A program made the translations under genes and the position numbers. Under the pieces are notes generated by a model. The model saw only the letters and a program-made list of their open reading frames with translations, did not search any database and was not told the origin of the DNA. Source: Bradyrhizobium roseum (lineage in GTDB: Bacteria; Pseudomonadota; Alphaproteobacteria; Rhizobiales; Xanthobacteraceae). From it: a DNA stretch of 64,000 nt. Positions 53,269 to 61,917 of this stretch are shown piece after piece. Every line of letters starts with the position of its first letter. The first letter of the stretch is position 1. Location: positions 6,238,450 to 6,302,449 of the forward strand of contig NZ_CP129212.1 of NCBI RefSeq assembly GCF_030413175.1. Direction: 5' to 3'.

Positions 53269-54366
53269 TCAATTATTGAACCTGAAATGCATCACGTCGC
53301 CGTCGGCGACGACGTATTCCTTGCCCTCCAGCCGGAGCTTGCCGGCGTCGCGGGCGCCGGCTTCGCCGCCGAGCGTGACATAGTCGCCATAGGCGATGGT
53401 CTCGGCTCGAATAAAGCCTTTCTCGAAATCGGTATGGATAACGCCGGCCGCCGCGGGCGCCTTGGTGCCGCGGTGGATCGTCCAGGCACGGGCCTCCTTC
53501 GGGCCCACGGTGAAATAGGTGATGAGGTCGAGCAGCTGGTAGCCGGCCCGGATCAAACGGTCGAGGCCGGCCTCTTCCAGGCCCAGCGTCTCGAGAAAAT
53601 CGGCGCGCTCCTCGCGCGACAGCGTCGCGATCTCGGATTCGATCTTGGCCGAGATCACCACCGCGACCGCGCCTTCCTTCTTGGCGTGCTCGAACACCTG
53701 TTTTGAAAAGCTGTTGCCGTCCTTGGCCGAGCCTTCCTCGACGTTGCAGACATAGAGCACCGGCTTCGACGTCAGCAGGCCCAGCATATTGAACGCGCGC
53801 TCCTCCTCCGGCTTGCGCTCGAGAAATCGCGCCGGCTTGCCCTCGCGCAGCAGCACCAGCGCGCGATTGACGAGGTCGAGCGCCTCCTTGGCGTCCTTGT
53901 CGTTGCCCTTGGCCTTCTTGGCGAGGTTGTCGACGCGCTTTTCCAGGCTGTCGAGGTCGGCCAGCATCAACTCGGTTTCGATGGTCTCGATATCGGCCAA
54001 TGGCGCGATCTTGCCCTCGACATGGGTGATGTCGGAATCTTCGAAGCACCGCACCACATGCGCCACCGCATCGACTTCGCGGATGGTGGCGAGAAACTGG
54101 TTGCCAAGGCCTTCGCCCTTGGAGGCGCCGCGGACCAGACCCGCGATATCGACGAAGGTCAGTCGCGTCGGGATGATCTGCGCGGAGCCTGCGATCGCCG
54201 ACAACTTGTCGAGCCGGGGATCAGGCACGGCGACCTCGCCGACATTCGGCTCGATGGTGCAGAAGGGATAATTCGCCGCCTGCGCCGCCGCCGTCTCGGT
54301 CAGCGCGTTGAACAGCGTCGACTTGCCGACATTGGGCAGGCCGACGATTCCGCATTTGAATCCCAT
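53269..54366 (-). CDS. ychF: Redox-regulated ATPase YchF
   Basis: 365 residues. OBG-family P-loop protein that prefers ATP over GTP. G1 is [15 protein letters not shown] (near 8), G3 is [20 protein letters not shown] (near 67-86), and the nucleotide-specificity motif is written NVEE ([11 protein letters not shown]) instead of NKxD, typical of YchF. A coiled-coil insertion (about 125-190) and a TGS domain ([17 protein letters not shown] onward) follow. It binds ribosomes and modulates translation or stress response; it also affects catalase in E. coli. It lies downstream of pth and rplY on the same strand, a conserved arrangement. Confidence 0.97.
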   Translation of the reverse strand: MGFKCGIVGLPNVGKSTLFNALTETAAAQAANYPFCTIEPNVGEVAVPDPRLDKLSAIAGSAQIIPTRLTFVDIAGLVRGASKGEGLGNQFLATIREVDAVAHVVRCFEDSDITHVEGKIAPLADIETIETELMLADLDSLEKRVDNLAKKAKGNDKDAKEALDLVNRALVLLREGKPARFLERKPEEERAFNMLGLLTSKPVLYVCNVEEGSAKDGNSFSKQVFEHAKKEGAVAVVISAKIESEIATLSREERADFLETLGLEEAGLDRLIRAGYQLLDLITYFTVGPKEARAWTIHRGTKAPAAAGVIHTDFEKGFIRAETIAYGDYVTLGGEAGARDAGKLRLEGKEYVVADGDVMHFRFNN

Positions 54367-54493
54367 CTTGGCTTCCGATCTTTTGGCGCGAACCCGCCGC
54401 TCGTGAATTGATTGAGGTCGTCATACGCGGGCAGAAGGCGCGCGGCGCCGTCTTCCCCATCTAACGCCCCGCGTATCCATCTTCCTTTGAGAG

Positions 54494-54524
54494 GATGGAT
54501 CGCCGGATCAAGTCCGGCGATGAC
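54494..54524 (+). repeat. Short palindromic repeat fragment
   Basis: GATGGATCGCCGGATCAAGTCCGGCGATGACG contains the hairpin CGCCGGA-TCAAG-TCCGGCG (54501-54519). It matches a frequent Bradyrhizobium intergenic fragment that carries CCGGGTCAAGCCCGG and AATGACG. It lies between the end of pth and the start of ychF, so an mRNA covering both would contain it. Confidence 0.6.
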
Positions 54525-54532
54525 GATCGAGC

Positions 54533-55135
54533 TTATGGCCCGCCGTCTTCCTTCTCGAAAAATCCCTTGGACTGCAGCGCCAGATGCACCTTGTTCTGGA
54601 ACGTCGAGTCCTTGCCCGTCGCCAATAGCCCGGCATTGTCGGCCACCGCCTCGCACAGCGCTTCCACCCACGGCCGGTCGCTCTTGGCGAAATCCGACAG
54701 CACGTGGCTGTGCACCAGTTCCTTGACGCCGGGATGACCGATCCCGAGCCGCACCCGGCGATAGTCGTTGCCGATATGCGAGGAGATCGAACGCAGCCCG
54801 TTGTGGCCGGCAATACCGCCGCCGATCTTCACGCGCACTTTCGCCGGCGGCAGTTCGAGTTCGTCCTGAAACACGGTGACGTCGGAGACGGCGAGCTTGA
54901 AGAAGTTCGCCGCTTCCTGAACCGCGCGCCCGGACTCGTTCATGTAGGTGGTCGGCCGCAGCAGCACGACCTTTTCGCGATCGAGCGTGCCCTCGGACGT
55001 CTCGCCCTGAAAACGGCGGCGCCATGGTGCAAAACCATGACGCCGCTGGATCTCATCGACGACCATGAACCCGATATTGTGCCGGTTATCGGCGTATTTC
55101 GAACCGGGATTACCGAGACCGACAAACAGGCGCAT
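54533..55135 (-). CDS. pth: Peptidyl-tRNA hydrolase
   Basis: 200 residues. It frees tRNA from peptidyl-tRNA lost by ribosomes. Conserved residues: [21 protein letters not shown] (Asn-10 type and His-20 catalytic positions), [23 protein letters not shown] (Asp-93 type) and [13 protein letters not shown] with the tRNA-contact Asn. A GHPG segment follows. It is the middle gene of rplY-pth-ychF; the rplY stop is 21 bases upstream. The typical length is 190-200, so it is complete. Confidence 0.97.
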   Translation of the reverse strand: MRLFVGLGNPGSKYADNRHNIGFMVVDEIQRRHGFAPWRRRFQGETSEGTLDREKVVLLRPTTYMNESGRAVQEAANFFKLAVSDVTVFQDELELPPAKVRVKIGGGIAGHNGLRSISSHIGNDYRRVRLGIGHPGVKELVHSHVLSDFAKSDRPWVEALCEAVADNAGLLATGKDSTFQNKVHLALQSKGFFEKEDGGP

Positions 55136-55156
55136 GACGCGGCATCCCGCCGCCCG

Positions 55157-55867
55157 TTACTTCTTCTTGTCGCCACCAGCCGGCGCCTTCGCGCCAGCCG
55201 CCGCAGCCGCGGGAGCGGCAGCCGCCGGAGCAGCGGCACCCGCCGCAGGCGCAGCGGCGCCACCGGCCGCAGCCGCCGCAGCCGCCTTCTGTTCTTCGGC
55301 GTAGCCGGACGGCGGCACGATAGTCACCAGGGTCGCGTCTTCACGCGACAGCGACTTCACGCCGGTCGGCAGCTTGATCTCGGACAGATGCAGCGAGTGG
55401 CTGATTTCCAGCGTGCCGACATCGGCCTCGATGTACGGCGGAATATTGTCGACCGAGCACTCGAGTTCGATGGTGTGGGTGACGATGTTGACGGTGCCGC
55501 CGCGCTTGACGCCGGGCGAAACTTCACCGTTCACGACGTGAAGCGGGACGCTGACGCGGATGGTGGCGCCTTCGCCGAGCCGCATGAAATCGACATGCAG
55601 CGGGAAATCACGCACCGGATCGAGGTGGAAGTCACGCGGAATCACGCGGTGCTTCTTGCCCTCGAGATCGATGTCGAAAAGCGTGGTCAGGAAGCGGCCG
55701 GCCAGGATGCGCTGGCGCAGTTCCTTGTCGTCGACCGAAATGGTCACGGGGGGCTTGTTGTCACCATAGATCACTCCGGGCACTCTCCCGGCGCGACGCT
55801 CTGCCCGGGCGGCCCCCTTGCCGCTCTGCGGACGCGCGGTCGCCTTCAATTCCTTGACGGTCGCCAT
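55157..55867 (-). CDS. rplY: 50S ribosomal protein L25/general stress protein Ctc
   Basis: 236 residues. The N-terminal L25 domain (KATARPQSGKGAARAERRAG, VPGVIYGDNKPP) binds 5S rRNA; the TL5/Ctc C-terminal domain (RVSVPLHVVNGEVSPGVKRGG, IEADVGTLEIS) follows. An Ala/Pro/Gly-rich tail of about 45 residues ending GAKAPAGGDKKK is a lineage-specific extension. AAGGACTTAAC precedes the ATG. It is the first gene of rplY-pth-ychF, with a promoter at 55969-55997 and a leader containing a terminator-like hairpin. Confidence 0.97.
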   Translation of the reverse strand: MATVKELKATARPQSGKGAARAERRAGRVPGVIYGDNKPPVTISVDDKELRQRILAGRFLTTLFDIDLEGKKHRVIPRDFHLDPVRDFPLHVDFMRLGEGATIRVSVPLHVVNGEVSPGVKRGGTVNIVTHTIELECSVDNIPPYIEADVGTLEISHSLHLSEIKLPTGVKSLSREDATLVTIVPPSGYAEEQKAAAAAAAGGAAAPAAGAAAPAAAAPAAAAAGAKAPAGGDKKK

Positions 55868-55888
55868 CGTGTTAAGTCCTTGTTTTCT

Positions 55889-55915
55889 AAAAAGTTAAAG
55901 GCCGCATCGCGGCCC
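55889..55915 (-). promoter_or_regulatory. Terminator-like hairpin in the rplY leader (possible attenuator)
   Basis: On the minus strand GGCCGC-GAT-GCGGCC (55900-55914) is followed by TTTAACTTTTT. It lies within the predicted rplY leader, about 20 bases before the ribosome binding site. The form fits a rho-independent terminator, so part of the transcripts could end here. No L25-specific binding site or alternative structure could be shown by eye. Confidence 0.4.
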
Positions 55916-55968
55916 GTTGCCGTCCCACAGCAAGCCTCCAGGGGTGCGGGGGCTGCGGACGTGGCGGG

Positions 55969-55997
55969 CTTTTAGCCTCAAAGGGGCGAAATGACAA
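55969..55997 (-). promoter_or_regulatory. Sigma-70-type promoter of rplY-pth-ychF
   Basis: On the minus strand -35 TTGTCA (55992-55997) and -10 TAAAAG (55969-55974) are 17 bases apart. The -35 matches five of six consensus positions. The predicted start near 55962 gives a leader of about 95 bases. Confidence 0.5.
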
Positions 55998-56056
55998 GGA
56001 AATGAAGGGGTCTTTTGGCGGTTTTGACCGGTTTCAGCCGATGGCGGCCCTCAGCC

Positions 56057-56180
56057 GTCATGCCCGGCCCCAAGCAGCCCAAGGGTGCTCCGGACCGGGC
56101 ATCCACGTCCTTGCCGCCGCGACGAAGGACATGGATGGCCGGGACATCCGCGCGAAGACGCGCGTTTGCCCAGCCATGAC
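56057..56180 (+). repeat. Intergenic repeat with GTCATG/CATGAC ends, family B
   Basis: Begins GTCATGCCCGGCCCCAAG and ends GCCCAGCCATGAC. The inner arms CATCCACGTCC and GGACATGGATGGCCGGG are inverted. It matches 49344-49462 in end sequences, inner arms and size (about 120 bases). It separates ubiK from the rplY promoter region. Confidence 0.75.
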
Positions 56181-56193
56181 GATGGGTGAATCC

Positions 56194-56487
56194 TTATCCG
56201 CCGGTGTTCGCGCCACCGGCGTCGGGGGCGGCCGTCGAGATGCCGAGCTTGGCCTCCAGCGCCGCAATCCGGCCCTTGAGCGCCTCGTTCTCCTCCCGGG
56301 CCAGGCGGGCCATGTCCTTGACCGCGTCGAACTCCTCGCGCTTGACGAGGTCGAGGTCGCGCAGGATGCGCTCGGCCTGATTGCGCATGACCGTATCGAC
56401 CTCACGCTTGACGCCCTGGGCGGCGCCGGCGGCATCGTTCATCAAACGGCCGATCTCGTCGAAAAACCGGTTGTTGGTCTGGGTCAT
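56194..56487 (-). CDS. ubiK: UbiK/YqiC-like ubiquinone biosynthesis accessory factor
   Basis: 97 residues from the ATG at 56487 (MTQTNNRFFDEIGRLMNDAA, GGAGCG upstream). The fold is a BMFP domain: an amphipathic N-terminal helix, then a C-terminal coiled coil VKREEFDAVKDMARLARE and NEALKGRIAALEAKLG that forms a trimer. UbiK helps aerobic ubiquinone assembly at the membrane with the Ubi complex. The R-E-E-F-x-x-x-x-x-M-A-x-x-A-R-E-E-N core is visible. It is divergent from the dienelactone hydrolase gene and alone in its transcript. Confidence 0.85.
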   Translation of the reverse strand: MTQTNNRFFDEIGRLMNDAAGAAQGVKREVDTVMRNQAERILRDLDLVKREEFDAVKDMARLAREENEALKGRIAALEAKLGISTAAPDAGGANTGG

Positions 56488-56574
56488 CTCAAAACGCTCC
56501 GGTCGGTGATCGTTACCGCATGACAATGGCGAGCCCAACGTAAAGGTTCAAGGCAAAGGTGCAAGTGCGCCCTG

Positions 56575-56673
56575 GAGCATGATCCGGAAAAGTGGGAACC
56601 GGTTTTCCGAAAAGATCATGCTCAAACAATGAGATGAGAGCATGATGTGATTTCTTGAAATCGCATCATGATC
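56575..56673 (+). repeat. Rhizobial palindromic repeat, family C
   Basis: Two palindromes in series. The first (56575-56623) begins GAGCATGATCCGGAAAAGTG, contains AACCGGTTTTCCG, and ends AAAAGATCATGCTC. The second (about 56639-56673) pairs GCATGATGTGATTTC with GAAATCGCATCATG. Sequences of this type occur in many copies in Bradyrhizobium and other Rhizobiales. It lies in the divergent gap between ubiK and the hydrolase gene. Confidence 0.8.
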
Positions 56674-56790
56674 TCGAGATGCCGGCGCGGCACCCTGCCT
56701 TGTCATGCCCCGGTTTCCTTGCAATCGTATCAAGCGCTTGAGCCGAAACCGGAATCACAACCCAAAAATCACAACCAAGAAGAAACGCCC

Positions 56791-57525
56791 ATGATCGACC
56801 AGCAGATCGATATTGCGACCAAGGACGGCAAGACCACGACCTTCATCACCCACCCCGAACGCGGCGGACCGTTCCCGGTCATCATCTTCTACATGGACGC
56901 GCCGGCGATCCGCGAGGAACTGCGCGACATGGCGCGGCGGCTCGGTACGTCCGGCTATTATGTGATGCTGCCCAACATGTACTACCGGTCCGGCGTCATG
57001 GAACTGGGGCCGATCCCGCCGGATCCGGAGGCGCCCGAGCGCAAGCGGATGTTCGGCTTTATGAACTCCATCAACATCCCCATGGTGATGGACGACACCA
57101 AGGCGCTGCTCGCCTTCGCCGAGACGCAGCCGGCCGCGAACACAAAAATCGTCGGCACCGTCGGCTACTGCATGAGCGGTCGCTACGCGGTCAACGCCGC
57201 GACGCATTTCCCGGATCGGGTCAAGGCCGCGGCCTCGATCTACGGCACCCATCTGGCGACTGACCAGCCCGACAGCCCGCATCTGGCGGCCAGCAAGACC
57301 AAAGCCGAGCTCTATTTCGCCTGCGCCGAGACCGACATCTATGCGCCGCAGGAAATCATCGACAAGGTCGCATCCGGCATGAAGGGATCGAACAACGAGG
57401 TCGAGGTCTATCCCGGCACCCATCACGGCTTTGCCTTCCCGAAACGTCCGGTCTACCACCGCGACGCCGCCGAACGGCACTGGGAGCGGCTGCTGGCGCT
57501 CTATCGCCGCAACCTCGTGCCGTGA
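56791..57525 (+). CDS. Dienelactone hydrolase family protein
   Basis: 244 residues from the ATG at 56791 (AAGAAG upstream). An alpha/beta hydrolase of the DLH group: PVIIFYMDAPAIREEL, the Cys nucleophile in VGYCMSGRYAVNAA (near 128), Asp near FACAETDIYAP and His in YPGTHHGFAFP (near 216). The Cys-His-Asp triad and the E-x-x-x-x-x-M-A-R-R-L-G-T-S-G-Y-Y-V pattern match dienelactone hydrolases of aromatic degradation, though many relatives have other substrates. Its neighbours do not form an aromatic pathway, so the true substrate is open. The acetyltransferase gene follows 14 bases after its stop. Confidence 0.9.
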   Translation: MIDQQIDIATKDGKTTTFITHPERGGPFPVIIFYMDAPAIREELRDMARRLGTSGYYVMLPNMYYRSGVMELGPIPPDPEAPERKRMFGFMNSINIPMVMDDTKALLAFAETQPAANTKIVGTVGYCMSGRYAVNAATHFPDRVKAAASIYGTHLATDQPDSPHLAASKTKAELYFACAETDIYAPQEIIDKVASGMKGSNNEVEVYPGTHHGFAFPKRPVYHRDAAERHWERLLALYRRNLVP

Positions 57526-57538
57526 TCGCGAAACGGCG

Positions 57539-58027
57539 ATGACAGAAATCCGGCTCAGGGATTACCAGAATGCGGACGCGGAAGATCTGAACCGGCTTGC
57601 GGTCTCGGCCTTTGAACAGTTCCGGGACCATTACGGCGACTGGCCGGCGATGCTTGCCGGCCTGTCAAAAACGTCGGCACTCAGCGTGGGCGGAGAAGTC
57701 ATCATTGCCGAGCTCCAGGGCAAACTCGCAGGCGCTGTTGCCTATTTCCGGCCGGACAGTCGAAAAGCCGCGTTCTTCGATCAACGCTGGCCCATCATTC
57801 GTATGCTGGTCGTCGACCCCGCGTTTCGCGTAAAAGGAGTTGGGCGAGCCTTGAGCGATGAATGTATTGCCAGAGCCAGCCGCGACGGGTCGCCGATCAT
57901 CGCGCTCCATACCAGCCCGATCATGTCGGTCGCCCTGCCGATGTATCTGAGGATGGGGTTTGCCAAAGCCTATGACGCTCCGCCGATCTTCGGCGCAGCC
58001 TACGCGGTCTACACCAAAGCCCTGTGA
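57539..58027 (+). CDS. GNAT family N-acetyltransferase
   Basis: 162 residues from the ATG at 57539. The acetyl-CoA loop is in [20 protein letters not shown] (about 98-117, R-x-x-x-G-V-G-R-A-L), preceded by [17 protein letters not shown] and followed by [21 protein letters not shown]. These are typical GNAT motifs. The gene begins 14 bases after the hydrolase stop and its stop overlaps the lgt start by four bases (GTGA), so it joins the lgt-midA-pgeF group. Substrate unknown; acetylation of a small amine or protein is possible. Confidence 0.88.
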   Translation: MTEIRLRDYQNADAEDLNRLAVSAFEQFRDHYGDWPAMLAGLSKTSALSVGGEVIIAELQGKLAGAVAYFRPDSRKAAFFDQRWPIIRMLVVDPAFRVKGVGRALSDECIARASRDGSPIIALHTSPIMSVALPMYLRMGFAKAYDAPPIFGAAYAVYTKAL

Positions 58028-58878
58028 GCCAGATGCAATTCCTCACCATCGCCTTTCCGGCAATCGACCCCGTCGCCATCTCAATCGGACCGTTCGCGAT
58101 CCGATGGTATGCGCTGGCCTATATCTCCGGCATCGTGATCGGGTGGATCTATGCGCGGGCGCTGATTAAAAGCGAGAAATTATGGGCCGGGCCGGCGCCG
58201 ATCGCGCCCGTACAGCTCGACGACTTTATTCTCTGGGTCACCCTCGGCATCATCCTCGGCGGCCGCACCGGCTATGTGCTGTTCTACAATCTTCCCCTGT
58301 TCATCGAGCATCCCCTCGCCATTTTCAAACTATGGGAAGGCGGCATGTCCTTTCATGGCGGCTTCCTTGGCTGCGTCGCCGCGGTGATGTTGTTTGCGCT
58401 GAAGAACAATATCTCCATCCTGTCGCTCGGCGACATCACCACTGCGGTCGCGCCGATCGGAATTTTCCTCGGCCGCATTGCCAACTTCATCAAGGGCGAG
58501 CTGTGGGGGCGCGAGGCGGATGCCAGCGTGCCCTGGCGGATGATCTTTCCCGACGACGCGAAGCAGCTTTTCCGTCATCCAAGCCAGCTCTACGAAGCGG
58601 CCCTCGAAGGCATCCTGCTGTTCGCGATCCTGGCGGTCATGGTCCGGATGGGGGCCTTGAAGCGGCCCGGCCTGATCCTCGGCAGCTTCATCGCGATCTA
58701 TGGTCTGGCACGTATCACCAGCGAGTTTTTCCGTGAACCGGACCCGCAACTCGGATTTTTGTGGGGCGGGCTGACCATGGGTATGCTGTTGTCGGTGCCG
58801 ATGATCATCGTCGGCGCCATCCTGATCGTGAGGGCATGGCGCGGCGGGACGCCAGCGCCTATACAGAAGTCGACTTAA
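58024..58878 (+). CDS. lgt: Prolipoprotein diacylglyceryl transferase
   Basis: 284 residues from the GTG at 58024, overlapping the acetyltransferase stop. Seven membrane helices; adds diacylglycerol from phosphatidylglycerol to the Cys of lipoproteins. Motifs: [11 protein letters not shown] (Tyr-26 type), [20 protein letters not shown] (H-G-G-F) and [15 protein letters not shown] (Arg-143/Asn-146/Gly-154 type). The usual Asn at position 149 (N-F-I-N-G-E) is Lys here. The terminal helix [11 protein letters not shown] carries the conserved E-F-F-R-E. In most relatives lgt precedes the same methyltransferase and pgeF genes as here. Confidence 0.97.
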   Translation: MSQMQFLTIAFPAIDPVAISIGPFAIRWYALAYISGIVIGWIYARALIKSEKLWAGPAPIAPVQLDDFILWVTLGIILGGRTGYVLFYNLPLFIEHPLAIFKLWEGGMSFHGGFLGCVAAVMLFALKNNISILSLGDITTAVAPIGIFLGRIANFIKGELWGREADASVPWRMIFPDDAKQLFRHPSQLYEAALEGILLFAILAVMVRMGALKRPGLILGSFIAIYGLARITSEFFREPDPQLGFLWGGLTMGMLLSVPMIIVGAILIVRAWRGGTPAPIQKST

Positions 58879-58886
58879 GGCGGGCC

Positions 58887-60020
58887 GTGACCGAACTTTC
58901 ACCGTTGCAGGCAGAGATCCAAAAGCTGATCCGATCGTCGGGACCGATGCCGGTCTGGCGCTACATGAAGCTGTGCCTGACGCATCCCGAACACGGCTAT
59001 TACGTATCGCGCGATCCGTTGGGCCGCGAGGGCGATTTCACCACCGCGCCCGAGGTCAGCCAGATGTTCGGCGAGTTGCTCGGCCTGTGGACGGCATCGG
59101 TGTGGAAGTCGATCGGCTCGCCCTCGAAGCTGCGGCTGATCGAGCTCGGCCCGGGCCGCGGCACCATGATGGCAGATGCGCTCCGCGCCATCCGCGTGCT
59201 GCCGCCACTTTACGAATCGATCGATATCCATCTCGTCGAGATCAACCCGGTGCTGCGCGAGAGACAGCGCGCGACGCTGTCGGGAGCGCGCAACATCAGC
59301 TGGCATGACAGCCTCGATGACGTGCCTGATGGCCCCGCGGTCATTCTGGCCAACGAATATTTCGACGTGCTGCCGGTTCATCAGGCGGTTCGACGCGAGA
59401 CCGGCTGGCACGAGCGTGTCGTCAATCTCGACGACGACGGCAAACTGTCATTCGGCGCTGCGGAAGAACCGATACCTCGCTTCGAGGTGCTGCTGCCGCC
59501 GCTGGTGCGCGCAGCCCCGATCGGCGCCGTTTTCGAGTGGCGGCCGGACAGCGAGATGATGAAGATCGCCACGCGGGTACGCGACCAGGGCGGCGCGATG
59601 CTGGTCATCGACTACGGCCACATGCGCAGCGACGCCGGCGATACGTTTCAGGCGATCGCCCGCCACAGCTTCGCTGATCCCCTGAAGCATCCGGGCCAGG
59701 CCGACGTCACCGCCCATGTCGATTTCCAGGCGCTGGCGCGCGCGGCGGAAGACGTCGGCGCGCGCGTGCATGGCCCTGTGACGCAGGGCGACTTTCTCAA
59801 GCGGCTCGGCATCGAGACGCGGGCGATCACGTTGATGGGCAAGGCCACGCCGGAAGTTTCCGACGATATTTCCGCCGCGCTGAAACGGCTGACCGACAGC
59901 GGCCGCGGCGGCATGGGATCGATGTTCAAGGTGCTTGCGGTCACCGAGCCCAACCTCGCCATGGTCGCGGGCCTCAGCGACGAACCATCAGCGCCGGCGC
60001 CGGGAGACGCAGCAGAATGA
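58887..60020 (+). CDS. MidA/NDUFAF7-like SAM-dependent methyltransferase
   Basis: 377 residues from the GTG at 58887 (AAGGCGGGCC upstream). The methyltransferase family homologous to human NDUFAF7: GDFTTAPEVSQMFGELLG (near 50), LIELGPGRGTMMADALR (SAM motif I, near 90-106), EINPVLRERQR, and DSLDDVPDGPAVILANEYFDVLPVHQ (near 145-170). Eukaryotic members methylate an Arg of complex I; the bacterial target is unknown. The stop overlaps the pgeF start (ATGA). It follows lgt by eight bases, so all three should be translated from one mRNA. Confidence 0.92.
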   Translation: MTELSPLQAEIQKLIRSSGPMPVWRYMKLCLTHPEHGYYVSRDPLGREGDFTTAPEVSQMFGELLGLWTASVWKSIGSPSKLRLIELGPGRGTMMADALRAIRVLPPLYESIDIHLVEINPVLRERQRATLSGARNISWHDSLDDVPDGPAVILANEYFDVLPVHQAVRRETGWHERVVNLDDDGKLSFGAAEEPIPRFEVLLPPLVRAAPIGAVFEWRPDSEMMKIATRVRDQGGAMLVIDYGHMRSDAGDTFQAIARHSFADPLKHPGQADVTAHVDFQALARAAEDVGARVHGPVTQGDFLKRLGIETRAITLMGKATPEVSDDISAALKRLTDSGRGGMGSMFKVLAVTEPNLAMVAGLSDEPSAPAPGDAAE

Positions 60021-60784
60021 TGTTCGGATCGTCGCTGCTTGCAGCCATTCCCGGGCTGCGCCACGCGTTCTTCACCCGCGAGGGCGGGGTGTCCAATGGA
60101 ATCTATCAGGGGCTCAACGGCGGGCTCGGCTCCAGCGACGACCCGGCCCACGTCGCGGAGAACCGCCGACGCATGGCCGAACGGATCGGCGTGACGCCCA
60201 CGAATTTTGTCAGCGTGCACCAGATCCACTCGCCCGACGTCGTGGTAGCGACCGGACCCTGGCCGGGCGACAGGCCGCGCGCCGACGCGATCGTCACCCG
60301 CACCGAAGGCATCGCCATCGGCGTCACCGCCGCCGATTGCGGCCCGATCTTGTTCGCCGACGCCGGCGCGCGCGTGATCGGCGCGGCGCATGCCGGCTGG
60401 AAGGGTGCGCTGACCGGCGTGCTGGAATCCACCATCGACGCCATGGAGAAACTCGGCGCCGACCGCTCCTGCATCGTCGCCGCCATCGGTCCCCTGATCC
60501 GCCAGCCCTCCTATGAAGTCGGCAGCGAATTCGTCGAGCGCTTTCTGGATGCCGACGCCGAGAACGGCGTATTCTTCATCCCCGCCGATCGCGCGGGCCA
60601 CGCGATGTTCGACCTCGCCGGCTACATCCGGATGCGGCTGGAAAATGCCGGCATCCTGATGATCGACGATGCCGGCGTCGACACCTATTCCGACGAGCGC
60701 TTCTTCAGCTACCGCCGCTCGGTGCACCGCAAGGAGCCGGACTACGGCCGCCACGTCCACGCCATCGCGCTGGAAAGCGAGTAG
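60017..60784 (+). CDS. pgeF: Peptidoglycan editing factor PgeF
   Basis: 255 residues from the ATG at 60017, overlapping the methyltransferase stop. PgeF (YfiH, multicopper-oxidase-like fold) trims misplaced amino acids in peptidoglycan precursors. The metal/catalytic residues are visible: VHQIHSPDVVVATG (His near 68), TAADCGPILFAD (Cys near 108) and AAHAGWKGALTGVLE (His near 124). The FTREGGVSNGIYQGLN N-terminal segment is typical. Position after lgt and midA is common in Rhizobiales. Its stop lies directly next to that of the convergent oxidoreductase gene. Confidence 0.93.
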   Translation: MMFGSSLLAAIPGLRHAFFTREGGVSNGIYQGLNGGLGSSDDPAHVAENRRRMAERIGVTPTNFVSVHQIHSPDVVVATGPWPGDRPRADAIVTRTEGIAIGVTAADCGPILFADAGARVIGAAHAGWKGALTGVLESTIDAMEKLGADRSCIVAAIGPLIRQPSYEVGSEFVERFLDADAENGVFFIPADRAGHAMFDLAGYIRMRLENAGILMIDDAGVDTYSDERFFSYRRSVHRKEPDYGRHVHAIALESE

Positions 60785-61786
60785 CTACTTCACCTTCAAC
60801 ACCACCTTGCCCCGCGCCCGGCCGGCTTCGAGATAGCTCAGCGCGTCGGGCAACTGCTCGAAGGCGAATTCGCGATCGATCACCGGCTTGATCGCGCCGC
60901 GATCGACAAGGTCCGCGATCTCGCGCAATTGCTCGCCGCTCGGCTCGGTGAAGAACCAGCAATAGGATGCCCCGGCTTGCGCGCTCGCCGCATAGACACT
61001 GCGGCTCATCAGCCAGATCGCCGCGCGAACCACAAACCCCTTGCCCTCGCGCCGGGCGAAATCGCGATCGGGCGGACCGCTCAGCGAGATCACGGTGCCG
61101 CCCCGCTTCACCACCTTGAAGGCGTCGACGGTGAAGGCGCCGCCCAGCGTGTCGTAGACGATGTCGTAGCCGCCGCCGACATCGAGATAGTTTTCGCGGT
61201 CATAAGCAATAACCCTGTCGGCGCCGAGCGATTTGACGAAGTCGACATTTTTCGAGCTCGTGGTCGTCGTCACCTCGAGCCCAAGATGCTTCGCATATTG
61301 AATCGCGAAGGTGCCGATCCCGCCGGAGCCGGCGTGGATCAGAATGCGCTGGCCGGCGTGGGCCTTGACGCGCGAAAATCCCTGCAGGGTCGTCAGTCCC
61401 ACCAGCGGCAGCGCCGCAGCTTGCGCATACGAGACGGCAGCGGGCTTCAGCGCCACGAATTTCTCCGACAGCGCGATCTTCTCGGCAAAGGTGCCGATGG
61501 CCTCGCGCGGGGCGCGCGCGTAGACCGCGTCGCCCGGCTTGAAGCGGGCCGCGCGCGCGCCTGCGGCCAGCACGATTCCAGAAGCATCGAAACCGAACGG
61601 GCGCGGCAACCGGTAATTCGAGACGCGCTTGAGATCGCCATGCACGATCTTGAAGTCGATCGGATTGAGGCTGGCGGCATGGATGTCGATCAGGACGTCG
61701 TCAGAGCCCGGCATGGGTTCGGCAATCTCAGCCAGACGGACGTGATCGGCGATCGCACCATAGCCATCGAGAAGGAAGGCTCGCAT
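60785..61786 (-). CDS. Zinc-independent MDR alcohol dehydrogenase / quinone oxidoreductase
   Basis: 333 residues. Medium-chain dehydrogenase fold: IHAASLNPIDFKIVHG (near 34-49), PFGFDASGIVLAAG, then the NADPH site IHAGSGGIGTFAIQYAKHLG (near 150-169). ALSYLEAGRARGKVVLKV closes the fold. The structural zinc Cys cluster and catalytic zinc ligands of classical alcohol dehydrogenases are absent, so this is a quinone-oxidoreductase or enoyl-reductase-like member. Substrate unknown. It converges on pgeF with no gap and is transcribed alone. Confidence 0.9.
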   Translation of the reverse strand: MRAFLLDGYGAIADHVRLAEIAEPMPGSDDVLIDIHAASLNPIDFKIVHGDLKRVSNYRLPRPFGFDASGIVLAAGARAARFKPGDAVYARAPREAIGTFAEKIALSEKFVALKPAAVSYAQAAALPLVGLTTLQGFSRVKAHAGQRILIHAGSGGIGTFAIQYAKHLGLEVTTTTSSKNVDFVKSLGADRVIAYDRENYLDVGGGYDIVYDTLGGAFTVDAFKVVKRGGTVISLSGPPDRDFARREGKGFVVRAAIWLMSRSVYAASAQAGASYCWFFTEPSGEQLREIADLVDRGAIKPVIDREFAFEQLPDALSYLEAGRARGKVVLKVK

Positions 61787-61917
61787 CGGTCATCCTGCAG
61801 GCGAAGGATTCGGGCGACAACAAGGAGAGCGGGGACAGGCCGGCCGCAATCTTTTTGGCGGGCCGGGACGCCGGCCGCCCTAGACCTTAACAGGTTTTAA
61901 CGATATCGGAGGGAACC

